Below, one piece after another: positions 9,001 to 17,490 of a stretch of DNA of 64,000 nt. Both the position numbers and the translations under genes were made by a program. How positions within the stretch are numbered: position 1 is the stretch's first letter; each line of letters opens with the position of its first letter. The DNA comes from Bacilli bacterium. Lineage in GTDB: Bacteria > Bacillota_I > Bacilli_A > ML615J-28 > CAG-698. The stretch lies in the NCBI GenBank assembly GCA_017962745.1, contig JAGCUR010000014.1, positions 25,204 through 89,203 on the forward strand. Direction: 5' to 3'. Below the pieces are notes generated by a model. It worked only from the letters and a program-made list of their open reading frames with translations. It had not been told where the DNA came from and ran no database searches.

Positions 9001-9711
9001 ATGAAACATGTTAAGAGTAAAAGATTAATTATGGAACCAATGTCAATTGAAGAGATGGACGAATTAATCGAAAAAGAAACTGATTTAGAATTAGTCGAGC
9101 TTTATAAAGATTTAAAAGAAAAAGCAAGTGATAACTTACAAGAGTATAAATGGTATAGCACTTGGAAAATCTGTTTAAGGGATGACAATAAACAAATCGG
9201 TGAATTCCACTTCAATGGCTTAAATAATTGTACAACCCAAATGGGTTATAAAATTAATGAAGAATATTGGGGCCAAGGTTATACTTACGAAGTATTAGAT
9301 GCGATGATGAACTATGCTTTAAGTCAAGATGAAGTATACTTTATCGAAATGCTAATTAAGAAAAACGATGAATATAAAGTTAAAGCTTTAAACAAGTTTA
9401 AGTTTAAAATGGTAGCAGAAACTGATACAGAAGCTTTATATGCTTTAGAAAAACCTAAATCAAAAATGTTAATCATTTTTGCTAGCATTGGTTTATGTAT
9501 TGGGTTAGCTGTTGGCTTTAGTTTAAATGCAGTCGTAATTAGCTTAAACTATATAGCTATTGGTATTAGCGTTGGCTTGTGCTTAGGCGCATTAATTGGT
9601 GCTACAATCGATAAAAACGATGAAGACAAACGTAAAGAATGCCAAGAAGCGCGCATCAAACAAGGCCAAGAAGAAGCTGCAAAAGCTAGCGAACAAGATA
9701 ACAATGAATAA
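9001..9711 (+). CDS. GNAT-like acetyltransferase domain fused to a membrane-anchored tail
   Basis: A 236-residue protein. Residues 1-150 resemble GNAT N-acetyltransferases of the RimJ/RimL type: SKRLIMEPM at the start, IGEFHFNG, and the acetyl-CoA segment YWGQGYTYEVLDAMM. Residues 154-200 hold two hydrophobic segments, and the tail is a charged helix rich in Glu, Lys and Gln. The membrane extension is not usual for GNATs and would place the enzyme at the inner membrane surface. It begins 14 bases after the ABC permease, with a GGTGAT site, and may be part of that operon. Substrate unknown. Confidence 0.7.
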   Translation: MKHVKSKRLIMEPMSIEEMDELIEKETDLELVELYKDLKEKASDNLQEYKWYSTWKICLRDDNKQIGEFHFNGLNNCTTQMGYKINEEYWGQGYTYEVLDAMMNYALSQDEVYFIEMLIKKNDEYKVKALNKFKFKMVAETDTEALYALEKPKSKMLIIFASIGLCIGLAVGFSLNAVVISLNYIAIGISVGLCLGALIGATIDKNDEDKRKECQEARIKQGQEEAAKASEQDNNE

Positions 9712-9745
9712 AAAAATATGGCTATTTAATAGCCATATTTTTATT
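9712..9745. terminator. Bidirectional terminator between convergent genes
   Basis: A 13-bp stem (AAAAATATGGCTA with its complement, 9712-9724 and 9730-9742) around TTTAA, with an A run on one side and a T run on the other. It can serve both the + strand GNAT gene and the - strand nitroreductase gene. Confidence 0.9.
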
Positions 9746-10490
9746 TTAGGTTATATGTAGCATTAAGATAATATTCTTTATCATCTTTGTTTTCTAGATG
9801 AAGTATCTTATCATAGGCAATGTTTTCATGATCTAGACATAATTCTAAAAAGTACATAAAGATACCAATATCGATTTGATTATAGAAATCAACTAATGCC
9901 TTAGGCATAATACCGCGTTTACCTTCTTTTTTATAACGGTATACTTGTAAAGAGCCATTAGCTTCTGTAACTTGCCAAGGCTGGCTGTTACATGCGCTTG
10001 GCGCAAAGCGAACAATATTTGCGATATCTAGATATTTTTCACCATTCCAGATTTCACTAACGCTTTTTCTTTTGCTAGCAAACATATCTTTTCTAAACTT
10101 GCTAGCATCATCTGCTTTTTTAATAGCAATCATTATTACATAAGTTAGGCCGTCTAGTACTTTTTCTTTTACTTTACCAATACCAAACCATAAAGTAGCG
10201 ATATTTTTAGATGTTAAGTATAAATCAATTTGTTCACCGATATAACCGATATTTTGTAAGTAGTTATCTTTTGCTTCACTATAAAACAAAATGCAGTATT
10301 CTTGACCACGCTTGCAAGTGTTGTGGTCTTTATCGATAACCAGTTTAACTTTTATATCTTTATTAAGAGGCACTACTTTTAAAAAGTAATCTTTTATATC
10401 TTTAAGTTCAGCTTCGCTTAAAGCCTCATCACCTATATTTCTAAATATATGAAATGATTTTCTTTTAAATATCATATCGTATGCATTCAT
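9741..10490 (-). CDS. Nitroreductase-fold protein
   Basis: A 249-residue flavin oxidoreductase-like protein. It starts with MNAYDMIFKRKSFHIFRN, the usual N-terminal arginine region (R-K/R-S-x-R), and has the later ANIVRFAPSACNSQPWQV segment, which matches the 'APSxxNxQPW' FMN-binding pattern. It looks closest to the 'putative TM nitroreductase' group. Substrate unknown. It lies 10 bases downstream of the permease gene on the - strand, so the two are probably an operon. Confidence 0.8.
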   Translation of the reverse strand: MNAYDMIFKRKSFHIFRNIGDEALSEAELKDIKDYFLKVVPLNKDIKVKLVIDKDHNTCKRGQEYCILFYSEAKDNYLQNIGYIGEQIDLYLTSKNIATLWFGIGKVKEKVLDGLTYVIMIAIKKADDASKFRKDMFASKRKSVSEIWNGEKYLDIANIVRFAPSACNSQPWQVTEANGSLQVYRYKKEGKRGIMPKALVDFYNQIDIGIFMYFLELCLDHENIAYDKILHLENKDDKEYYLNATYNLK

Positions 10491-10500
10491 ATTTTCACCT

Positions 10501-11829
10501 CTAAATTATTAATAATAGTCCAATCAAGGCAGCAACGAGTGTCGGAACTGCGATGATGCTACAATATTTGATGAAGTCTTTAAAACCAAAGTCTACATTT
10601 TCTTCTTTCAAAATCCTCATCCACATGATACCGGCTAAAGCCCCGATTGGTGTAACATAAGCGCCAATATTCGAACCGATGATGGTAGAATATGTGGCTA
10701 CTATAGAATTGATGGTTGCTTCATTTAAAATTGAAGCAAAACCTAGTGACATTGGGATATTGTTAATTAGGTTATCGCTAATTGTAGATGATGCTCCATA
10801 AATTAGAGCGGTTACCGGCTTAGCGCTAGATAGTCCATCAATAAAGTTTGCAATATATGAAGGAATTCCATGGTAGTCGAGCGCTAAAACGATGATGTAC
10901 ATCGATAACACAAAGAAGCAAAGGGTATAAGGTAACCTCTTATAGACATGAGTAATTGGTTTAATATCTTTAAAGATAACTGTATAAACGATTAATACAA
11001 TGCTTAAACTTAGGGCAAATAGTAGGGTTACTATCCACATCTGTAAATTGATGTAATTTGATATAGCTAGGATTGTAGTACAAGCAATTAAATGAATAAT
11101 TGCAATAATACTTAATGTTTTATGTTTTACCGGAATTACTTCAATTGCTGGTACATCCATTTTCTTAGATAATTCTTTTCTAAAGATTAAAAGTAAAATA
11201 CCAAGGCTAGTAGCTCCAGCTAAGATGGTAGCTAGCCACATCGATTTAAAGTAAGCTAAAAATGAAATATTAAAGAATGAAGCGATGTAAATATTAGTTG
11301 GGTTACCAATAATAAATAACATACTATAAGTATTAGCCGTTACAAATTCCATTACAAGATAAGGAATGGGACTGATCTTTGCATTCTTAGAAAAGTAACA
11401 GATAAATAATGTAAATGTTAAGATGACGATATCGTTACTAGTAAAGATGGTAAGGATTGCTGTTAAAATATAAAACGTAAAGAATAATTTATATTTTGAT
11501 CCCCCTACTTTTTTAATCGCAACGCTTGCCACATATTCAAAGAACCCTAGTTCATCTAAAGTAATTGATAACATCGTTAAAGATAAAAGTAAGACAATTA
11601 TCTTTAAGGGGTTAATTGAAGAATCAGTATCTAGGCTACTTGCCAAATAGTCAAATGGTAGGGTACCTGTAGCAAGAGTAAGAATTGCTCCAGTTATTGC
11701 TACTAACCAAAAAGTATCTAGTTTTAATTTGTTAATCTTAATCGTTGGTTTGAAGATTACAAACAAGATTAAGGCGCTACAAGTTATAACGCTTATTATA
11801 ATTGATAATATCATAATTATTTTCTCCAT
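10501..11829 (-). CDS. ArsB/NhaD-like (IT superfamily) anion permease
   Basis: A 442-residue transporter with about 11-12 membrane segments. Two re-entrant-like motifs typical of the ArsB/CitM group are visible: FTSNDIVILTFT and IGNPTNIYIA, with a repeat-like second-half motif SDNLINNIP. Such proteins export arsenite or move carboxylates or sodium; no arsR or arsA lies next to it, so arsenite is not indicated. It is transcribed away from the aminotransferase at 11925, with a short intergenic region of about 95 bases, and towards the nitroreductase. Confidence 0.8.
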   Translation of the reverse strand: MEKIIMILSIIISVITCSALILFVIFKPTIKINKLKLDTFWLVAITGAILTLATGTLPFDYLASSLDTDSSINPLKIIVLLLSLTMLSITLDELGFFEYVASVAIKKVGGSKYKLFFTFYILTAILTIFTSNDIVILTFTLFICYFSKNAKISPIPYLVMEFVTANTYSMLFIIGNPTNIYIASFFNISFLAYFKSMWLATILAGATSLGILLLIFRKELSKKMDVPAIEVIPVKHKTLSIIAIIHLIACTTILAISNYINLQMWIVTLLFALSLSIVLIVYTVIFKDIKPITHVYKRLPYTLCFFVLSMYIIVLALDYHGIPSYIANFIDGLSSAKPVTALIYGASSTISDNLINNIPMSLGFASILNEATINSIVATYSTIIGSNIGAYVTPIGALAGIMWMRILKEENVDFGFKDFIKYCSIIAVPTLVAALIGLLLII

Positions 11830-11893
11830 TAAGAATTATACTAGTATCTTTTTGTAAGTCAATTAACAAACGTTTTATTAAATTTTAGTTTTG

Positions 11894-11902
11894 TGTTATA
11901 AT
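11894..11902 (+). promoter_or_regulatory. Extended -10 of the aminotransferase gene
   Basis: TGTTATAAT lies 22 bases before the true ATG. An in-frame ATG at 11901 falls inside this -10 box and so cannot be translated from this promoter, which supports the start at 11925. Confidence 0.7.
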
Positions 11903-11924
11903 GCTTGGTGTTGAGGTAAAAACG

Positions 11925-13217
11925 ATGATTTACAAGGATTTAAACATTGAAGAATTAGAAAAAGAGTTAGCTAAAGTTAATGAAGAGTTTAATCGTTTAA
12001 AAGGATTAAACTTATCTATTAACATGTCAAGAGGTCAACCTAGTCAAGAACAGCTTGACTTATCGATGCCAATGATGGATGTTTTAAACTCTAAAGCCGA
12101 CTTAAGGTGTGAAGATGGAATTGACTGTAGAAACTATGGCGTACTGGGGGGTATTAATGAAGCTAAGAAGTTACTAGGTGATTTAATTGAAGTACCAGCT
12201 AGTAACATTATTATTTATGGTAACTCTAGTATTAACGTTATGTATGACCAAGTTGCTAGATCATTTGCCAAAGGTGTCATGGGAAGTACACCTTGGTGTA
12301 AACTTGATAAAGTTAAATGGCTATGTCCAGTGCCAGGGTATGATCGTCACTTTGCGATTACTGAATACTTTGGAATTGAGATGATCAATATTCCAATGAG
12401 CCAAGATGGCCCAGATATGGATTTAGTAGAAAAACTAGTTAGCGAAGATGAATCAATTAAAGGTATTTGGTGTGTACCAAAGTATTCTAATCCAAGCGGT
12501 ATAACTTATTCTAAAGAAGTAGTAAAAAGATTTGCTCATCTTAAACCTAAGGCAAAAGACTTTAGAATTTATTGGGATAATGCTTATTCAGTGCATCATT
12601 TATATTTTGATAATCCTGATTACTTAGATGAAATCCTAAATGAATGTAAAAAAGCGGGTAACCCAGATATTGTTTATAAATTTACATCAACTTCTAAAAT
12701 TAGTTTTCCAGGCAGTGGCATAGCAGCCCTTGCTGCAAGCGATGCTAATTTAGTTGATATTAAGAAGCAATTATCAATCCAAACAATTGGTTTTGATAAA
12801 GTAAACCAATTAAGACAAGTTAGATATTTTAAAAACTTAGATGGTATCAAAGAACAAATGCGTATGCATGCTAATATCTTAAGACCTAAATTTGAAGCGG
12901 CAGAAGAAATTCTAGACGCTAATTTAGGTGGACTTGGAATCGGGAACTGGACTAAACCACATGGTGGATACTTTATTTCATATGATGGGTATAATGGAAC
13001 TGCCAAAGAAATAGTAGCTAAATGTAAAGAAATAGGAATTTTGCTTACAGATGCTGGAGCAGCATTCCCATATCATTTAGATCCAAATGATTCAAACATC
13101 CGTATTGCTCCATCAGCTCCACAACTTGATAAGGTAAAAGAAGCTATATACGCATTTTGTGTAGTTAGCAAGATGGTAACTTTACAGAAGCTAATAAATG
13201 AAAAGAAAGAAGGATAA
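11925..13217 (+). CDS. Class Ic aspartate-type aminotransferase
   Basis: A PLP enzyme of the 'alanine-glyoxylate/MsAspAT-like' group, about 430 residues. Features of this subgroup are LSINMSRGQPSQEQLDLS near the start, CRNYGVLGG, CPVPGYDRHF, PKYSNPSGITYS (the Asn that contacts PLP), YWDNAYSVHH and the lysine region FTSTSKISFPGSG. It probably makes aspartate or a related amino acid from the 2-oxo acid. The TGAGGT ribosome-binding site supports the ATG at 11925; a longer reading from 11901 would start in the -10 box. Confidence 0.88.
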   Translation: MIYKDLNIEELEKELAKVNEEFNRLKGLNLSINMSRGQPSQEQLDLSMPMMDVLNSKADLRCEDGIDCRNYGVLGGINEAKKLLGDLIEVPASNIIIYGNSSINVMYDQVARSFAKGVMGSTPWCKLDKVKWLCPVPGYDRHFAITEYFGIEMINIPMSQDGPDMDLVEKLVSEDESIKGIWCVPKYSNPSGITYSKEVVKRFAHLKPKAKDFRIYWDNAYSVHHLYFDNPDYLDEILNECKKAGNPDIVYKFTSTSKISFPGSGIAALAASDANLVDIKKQLSIQTIGFDKVNQLRQVRYFKNLDGIKEQMRMHANILRPKFEAAEEILDANLGGLGIGNWTKPHGGYFISYDGYNGTAKEIVAKCKEIGILLTDAGAAFPYHLDPNDSNIRIAPSAPQLDKVKEAIYAFCVVSKMVTLQKLINEKKEG

Positions 13218-13236
13218 AAATCCTTCTTTCTTTCTA
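13202..13236 (+). terminator. Terminator of the aminotransferase gene
   Basis: A 13-bp stem (AAAGAAAGAAGGA and complement, 13202-13214 and 13221-13233) overlaps the stop codon in its loop. Confidence 0.85.
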
Positions 13237-13244
13237 TATAAAAT

Positions 13245-13270
13245 AAAAAAGTATCCTATCGGATACATTT
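13245..13270 (-). terminator. Terminator of rpmB
   Basis: GTATCC / GGATAC (13251-13256 and 13261-13266) around TATC, flanked by an A run that reads as a T run on the - strand, directly after the rpmB stop. Confidence 0.8.
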
Positions 13271-13474
13271 TTATTGGACTGTTCCAGCTCTCTTAACTAA
13301 ACCAGAACGTAGTGCACGAGTTGATACGTATACGCGTTTAACTTTGCCATCAGCATCAACGATTCTAACTTTTTGTAAGTTAGCTTTCCATGTTCTACGA
13401 GTTGCTGTTAATGAGTGAGGACGGTTGTTACCAGTTACAGTTCCTAAACCAGTCACATAACATTTACGTGCCAT
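13271..13474 (-). CDS. rpmB: 50S ribosomal protein L28
   Basis: A 67-residue basic protein. The pattern [33 protein letters not shown] and VSTRALRSG is the L28 signature. The zinc CxxC pairs of some L28 proteins are absent, so this is the zinc-free form. A GGAGGT-type site precedes the start (read on the - strand as TAGGAGGTGCAC). It is transcribed alone and faces the aminotransferase gene. Confidence 0.97.
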   Translation of the reverse strand: MARKCYVTGLGTVTGNNRPHSLTATRRTWKANLQKVRIVDADGKVKRVYVSTRALRSGLVKRAGTVQ

Positions 13475-13572
13475 AGTGCACCTCCTACATTTCTAACCTT
13501 ATCCATTATACTACTAACATAGATAATAATCAAGTTTTTTTTATTATTTATGGCATCAACTGATACTTATTC

Positions 13573-13601
13573 TTGTATTAAAATGTTAATTTTGTTATAA
13601 T
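13573..13601 (+). promoter_or_regulatory. Promoter of the gene at 13634
   Basis: -35 TTGTAT (13573-13578), 17-base spacer, -10 TATAAT (13596-13601) with a TGT extension. Confidence 0.75.
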
Positions 13602-13633
13602 CTTTATAGAATAAATGTATAAAAGGTGACAAG

Positions 13634-14245
13634 ATGAAGAAGAGCGAAATCGATAAAATGCAAAGAAGAAGAGCATATACATTTTTAATTGCGATTGCTT
13701 TAGCTACAGTTGTATTTTTAATTGTAGTATTAGCGATGGTTTTTAAATCTATTAAGTTTAAGAGCTATAAAGATATAGCTCGTAAAAACTTAACAATTCT
13801 AGGTCAAGATATGTTTAACTTACAAGATGGCGATTATTATATTTTTATTTATTCATCTAATCATGATAATGAAAAGATCAATATGGAAAAGCAAGATGCC
13901 TTAGAACCTTACATTGTTAATTACTTTACATTCGTAAAGCAAAATAAAAGGAAAAATGGTGTTTGTGAAATGAGATTACTTGATATAGAAAATTCCAAGA
14001 ATCAACGCTGTCTTTCTACTTACACTACATCATCATCATCTCGCTGGACTGATTTTTATGTGGATGAAGCGAGCTTACCAATGCTTGTATACTTATCAGT
14101 AGTAGATGCTGGTAATAATCAATATAATTATTCATATGAAACATATACTAGCGAAAGCGATATTAAGTCTCAATTATCTACTTCAATTTCATCAGTAGTA
14201 GGTGTAGCTTATATTCCTTTAAAAAAGGAAAATGAGTATTGTTAA
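13634..14245 (+). CDS. Hypothetical single-pass membrane protein
   Basis: A 203-residue protein I do not recognise. A basic N-terminus (MKKSEIDKMQRRR) is followed by one long membrane segment at about 16-38; the rest is a soluble domain, probably extracytoplasmic by the positive-inside rule. The domain contains a QDGDYYIFIYSS segment and a serine-rich patch (TTSSSSRW). A good promoter and a GGTGAC site precede it. It is the last core-like gene before the tRNA-Ser and the island. Confidence 0.65.
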   Translation: MKKSEIDKMQRRRAYTFLIAIALATVVFLIVVLAMVFKSIKFKSYKDIARKNLTILGQDMFNLQDGDYYIFIYSSNHDNEKINMEKQDALEPYIVNYFTFVKQNKRKNGVCEMRLLDIENSKNQRCLSTYTTSSSSRWTDFYVDEASLPMLVYLSVVDAGNNQYNYSYETYTSESDIKSQLSTSISSVVGVAYIPLKKENEYC

Positions 14246-14258
14246 TAGATGATTTGTC

Positions 14259-14288
14259 TTGACATTTACCCATTATAACTAGTATAAT
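14259..14288 (+). promoter_or_regulatory. Promoter of tRNA-Ser
   Basis: -35 TTGACA (14259-14264), 18-base spacer, -10 TATAAT (14283-14288), 12 bases before the tRNA. Confidence 0.85.
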
Positions 14289-14300
14289 GGGATAGGTTAC

Positions 14301-14391
14301 GGAGTAGTACTCAAGTGGCTTAAGAGGTGCCCCTGCTAAGGGTATAGACTGGGAAACTGGTGCGGGAGTTCAAATCTCCCCTGCTCCGCCA
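14301..14391 (+). tRNA. tRNA-Ser (anticodon GCT), CCA encoded
   Basis: A 91-base class II tRNA with acceptor stem GGAGTAG / CTGCTCC (one T-G pair), a D arm, an anticodon loop CTGCTAA giving GCT, a long variable arm as expected for serine, a T arm GGGAG-TTCAAAT-CTCCC, discriminator G and encoded CCA (14389-14391). It decodes AGC/AGT. Its 3' end (CTGCTCCGCCATT with the following TT) is the sequence echoed at the scars through the island to 54.2 kb, so it is the likely attachment site. Confidence 0.97.
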
Positions 14392-14492
14392 TTGACATAT
14401 CCTAGTGAACACCGAATTAGAACAGGATATCTAAGAGGTTGTTTAGCTTTAATGATATATATGAATTAAAAGACTAGTGATAGTCTTTTTTT
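14392..14492 (+). terminator. tRNA-Ser 3' flank with hairpin and terminator
   Basis: After CCA comes an inverted repeat ATATCCT...AGGATAT enclosing GAAC and GAAC-like words, then a terminator AAAAGACTA / TAGTCTTTT (14468-14476 and 14481-14489) with a GTGA loop and a long T run. The order tRNA end, hairpin, terminator is repeated at the scars downstream. Confidence 0.8.
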
Positions 14493-14565
14493 CTTTTTAT
14501 CTATGTTGAAATTTTGTGAAAGTATTTTTTGTGGATTTTATCAATATTATTTACAAATTAAAAAA

Positions 14566-15069
14566 GTCTTAGTGGTGCTAAATATAGAACTAACGCTGAT
14601 TATTTATGTATGGCATATAATTCAACTGTAACAGATAATATGTTATCAATTAATGAAAAAGCTATAATTAAAAATAAAAAAGAAATAGAAAATGTGATGG
14701 CAGCTATTAGAAATGGTTTAAATAAAGAAATCATGAAAGATGAATTAGACAGGTTAGAAGCTGAAAAACGTAAATTAGAAATAGAAAATATAAGATTAAT
14801 AATAAAGAATAAAAATAAGCCAACTCCTAAAATGCTATTAGCATTCTTAAAATCATTAATAGATATGAATTCTAATACAGAATCTCAAAAAAAAAGATTA
14901 ATACAAAGATTTGTTAAAAAAAGTAGTAGTATATAATAATAAAATAGATATCTATTTGATAGCTGGAGTAGATACATTAGATAGTAACGATGAAATAAAA
15001 GATATAGTAGAATTAGATGATGAAAATAAAGAAAAATTATATCTTGGTAATGGATGTTTAATATTGTAA
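14566..15069 (+). pseudogene. C-terminal remnant of a large serine recombinase
   Basis: The 108-codon frame 14610-14936 encodes a coiled coil with the charge pattern of the C-terminal region of large serine recombinases (KNKKEIENVMAAIRNG, LDRLEAEKRKLEIEN, MLLAFLKSLI, RLIQRFVKK). The family normally continues with 'xVYxYDDKIxIxxN'; here that tail (YNNKIDIYLIAGVDTLD...) is present in another frame from about 14931 to the stop at 15069, so a frameshift at about 14930 breaks the gene. The catalytic resolvase domain and recombinase domain are missing upstream, where only about 45 further codons can be read (SGAKYRTNADYLC). It sits directly after tRNA-Ser, and is the only recombinase trace in the island. 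Confidence 0.75.
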
Positions 15070-15160
15070 TGTAGCAGATAAACATTTTTAAAATATGTTA
15101 TAAAAAACATAAAAGCAAGAAAAAAAGCAGCCAAATATGTCATATATTACATATTATATG

Positions 15161-15189
15161 TTGACAAAATTATTAAGAATAAGTAAAAT
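15161..15189 (+). promoter_or_regulatory. Promoter and possible operator of the HTH operon
   Basis: -35 TTGACA (15161-15166), 17-base spacer, -10 TAAAAT (15184-15189). Just before the -35 is a near-palindrome CATAT...ATATG (15141-15160), a candidate site for the HTH protein encoded next. Confidence 0.6.
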
Positions 15190-15207
15190 AACTATGTAGG
15201 TGATGAT

Positions 15208-15483
15208 ATGAATAATTTTTTAGAGTATTTGGATAAAAATCTTAATGAAGTAATGTTTGATGATGAGGATGATGATTATACTAATTTGTTAAAAACAATT
15301 GCTACTATGATTTCAAACACTAGGAATGAGAATAAGATTACACAACATGAATTATCAGAAATTACCCATATTCAACAAGGAACAATTAGTAAGATTGAAA
15401 ATGGTAATTGTAATTTGACTCTTAAAATGTTACAAAGAGTCGCTGATGGATTGGGAAAGAAATTGATTGTGAAATTTGAATAG
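15208..15483 (+). CDS. XRE-family HTH regulator
   Basis: A 91-residue protein with an acidic N-terminal 25 residues and an HTH_3 domain from about 29 to 85 (ITQHELSEITHIQQGTISKIE, ending NLTLKMLQRVADGLGKKL). This is the size and shape of HigA-type antitoxins and of small defence-operon regulators. It is the first of three tightly packed genes (HTH, ATPase, TOPRIM), so it most likely represses the operon. A GGTGATGAT site precedes the ATG. It follows the broken recombinase and has its own promoter. Confidence 0.85.
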   Translation: MNNFLEYLDKNLNEVMFDDEDDDYTNLLKTIATMISNTRNENKITQHELSEITHIQQGTISKIENGNCNLTLKMLQRVADGLGKKLIVKFE

Positions 15484-15496
15484 AATGGTGAGAAAA

Positions 15497-16597
15497 ATGG
15501 AAAATAGAATTAATAAAATTTTTGTTAAAAACTTTAGAGGGTTAGTTGATTTAGAATTGAATAAACTAAATAGAATAAATGTTCTTGTGGGTGATAACAA
15601 TTCTGGTAAGACAAGTTTTTTAGAATGTATAAAATTGATTTCAAATCCAAATCTTAATAATGCTATTACTATGTGTACAACTAGAACAAAGCAGCTAAGA
15701 GCAGGATCATTTTTTACTGAATTTATAAATATGCTTCCGAAAAGAGATAATTCTGGAATTAATATATCTTGCATTTTTGATTCTGGTAACGAATTAAAAT
15801 ATAGATTAAACGGAAATGTAGTACAAACATTGATAAACCCAATTGAAATGTCAGAATATATCAAAATAATTAAATTTGATTCGATGCAAAATATTAGTCA
15901 GTTTAATGGTAAAATTGGCTATGATTTTTATAACAAAAACACTCAAGATATTAAAAAAAATGAACAAGAAATAAAATTAAATGCATTCAATGCTTTTAAT
16001 TATAGATCATTTAAAGGCAAATCAAATTTGATGAAAGTAGCATACATATCACCTGTTGACTATGCTGGAATTAATCGTTCTTTTGATATTATTATTAAAA
16101 ATGAAAAATATAAGGAAATAGTAATAGAATCATTAAAAATTTTTGATCCATACATTGAAGATATTTTGTACATGAAAGATGATTTCGGAGATCCAATTGA
16201 ATGTGTTAAAAATTCTAAAGTTGGAATTATTCCATTATCGTGTTATGGTGATGGTGTAAAAAAATTATTAAGTGTGGCTGGCGGCATAGCATCTGCCAAT
16301 AATGGTATTTTATTGATTGATGAATTCGAAACAGCAATACACATAAAAAATTATGATGATGTTTTTAATTTTGTTGATAAAGCGTGCGAAAAATTTAATG
16401 TTCAATTATTTATCACAACTCATTCAATAGAAGCAGTTGATGAGTTGCTTAAGATAGATAGTCTTGTTGAAAATTCTGATATAAACTTTATTACGTTACG
16501 AAAAGATTACGATCTTAATAAAACTGTTTCAAGAACATTATCCGCTAGAGAAGTACGAGAAAATCGTAAGAACTTTGATTTTGAGGTTAGATTATAA
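15497..16597 (+). CDS. OLD/AAA_21-like ATPase of a defence operon
   Basis: About 366 residues of the ABC/SMC-like ATPase type found in OLD, PARIS (AriA) and related systems. Visible are the N-terminal FVKNFRGL strand, Walker A GDNNSGKT (32-39), a Q-loop region, Walker B ILLIDEFE (D275, E276) and the switch histidine in FITTHSIEAVDELL. In-frame ATGs also exist at 15476 and 15485; the ATG at 15497 matches the usual start of the family (MENRINKIFVKNFRGL) and has a GGTGAG site. Its stop overlaps the start of the TOPRIM gene (TAATG), so the two are coupled. In known systems such ATPases hold a toxic nuclease in check or sense phage proteins. Confidence 0.85.
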   Translation: MENRINKIFVKNFRGLVDLELNKLNRINVLVGDNNSGKTSFLECIKLISNPNLNNAITMCTTRTKQLRAGSFFTEFINMLPKRDNSGINISCIFDSGNELKYRLNGNVVQTLINPIEMSEYIKIIKFDSMQNISQFNGKIGYDFYNKNTQDIKKNEQEIKLNAFNAFNYRSFKGKSNLMKVAYISPVDYAGINRSFDIIIKNEKYKEIVIESLKIFDPYIEDILYMKDDFGDPIECVKNSKVGIIPLSCYGDGVKKLLSVAGGIASANNGILLIDEFETAIHIKNYDDVFNFVDKACEKFNVQLFITTHSIEAVDELLKIDSLVENSDINFITLRKDYDLNKTVSRTLSAREVRENRKNFDFEVRL

Positions 16598-17343
16598 TGA
16601 ATTCATTAGTATTGTGTGAAGGAAAAACAGATGCTATTTTGCTTAGTTATGTTCTAATTAATCAGTATGGTTATAAACCATTTAAAGATGAAAATGGTGA
16701 CAAGAAGAATTTAACTCCAATATTTAATTCAAATTTGAATGAATATGCATATTGGTATAAAAATAATAATAGTTTTGTGTTAATATGTAGTGTCGATGGC
16801 TGTGACAATATTTCAGAATTTTTCTCAAAATATATTATTCCGATTCAAAAAAATGATTATAAAAATGAAAATATATTTGAAAAAATTGTTATTATAAGAG
16901 ATAAAGATGATAAAACTAATGAAGAAATTGAAGAGGTTATTTTATCAAAAACAAATATTAGTTTTTTATCAAACAAATGGGAAAAAGTATGTATTGAAAC
17001 AAAATTTGACAATATCAATTCATTTTTTTTAACTTATTTATTAATCATTCCAATAGAACATTCAGGAGCATTGGAGGATGTTGTTTTAACTGCTTTTTCT
17101 GAAGATGATAATAAAAAAATCATTGTAGAAAAGTCATGTAAATTCATTGATGATATTAAACAGGATGCATCAACATATTTGGTAAGCAGAAGATTAATAT
17201 CAAAAGCAAAATTAGGTGTAACTCTTGCGATTATGTCTCCGGAAAAAGTATTTCATTTTATTGATGAAATGCTAAAAAATATTGATTGGACTAAATATAA
17301 TACAATAATGACTACATTTAATGTGTTATCAGAGCTTGCTTAA
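16597..17343 (+). CDS. TOPRIM-domain protein (DUF3226/DUF4435-like), candidate effector nuclease
   Basis: A 248-residue protein. The N-terminus LVLCEGKTDAILL carries the conserved Glu (E8) of TOPRIM folds, and IVIIRDKDD (D102, D104) gives the DxD, the metal site of TOPRIM nucleases and of OLD-type partners. An SVDGCDN segment lies between. It is coupled to the ATPase by a one-base overlap, which resembles the two-gene AriA/AriB (PARIS) and split OLD designs. The XRE gene in front makes this a three-gene variant. Which family name applies (DUF3226 or DUF4435) I cannot settle by eye. Confidence 0.72.
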   Translation: MNSLVLCEGKTDAILLSYVLINQYGYKPFKDENGDKKNLTPIFNSNLNEYAYWYKNNNSFVLICSVDGCDNISEFFSKYIIPIQKNDYKNENIFEKIVIIRDKDDKTNEEIEEVILSKTNISFLSNKWEKVCIETKFDNINSFFLTYLLIIPIEHSGALEDVVLTAFSEDDNKKIIVEKSCKFIDDIKQDASTYLVSRRLISKAKLGVTLAIMSPEKVFHFIDEMLKNIDWTKYNTIMTTFNVLSELA

Positions 17344-17393
17344 AATATTAATTTAGAATTTTGTATTAATTAATTTATTATTATAAATGTGAT

Positions 17394-17434
17394 GAGGATT
17401 GTCGTTTATATACTTATAGACTCAATCCTTTTTC
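17394..17434 (+). terminator. Terminator of the HTH-ATPase-TOPRIM operon
   Basis: GAGGATTG pairs with CAATCCTT across a 21-base loop, followed by TTTTTC. Confidence 0.65.
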
Positions 17435-17490
17435 TTATGACTTTTTTTAATAATTGCTTTATAGCTATGTTTATTTTTTAAAAAAAGTGA

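Noticed and set aside
11901..11924. Longer start for the aminotransferase
   Set aside because: The ATG at 11901 lies inside the -10 box of the gene's own promoter.
14885..15143. Antisense frames rich in Leu, Ile and Tyr
   Set aside because: Shadows of AT-rich recombinase remnant; no start signals or family pattern.
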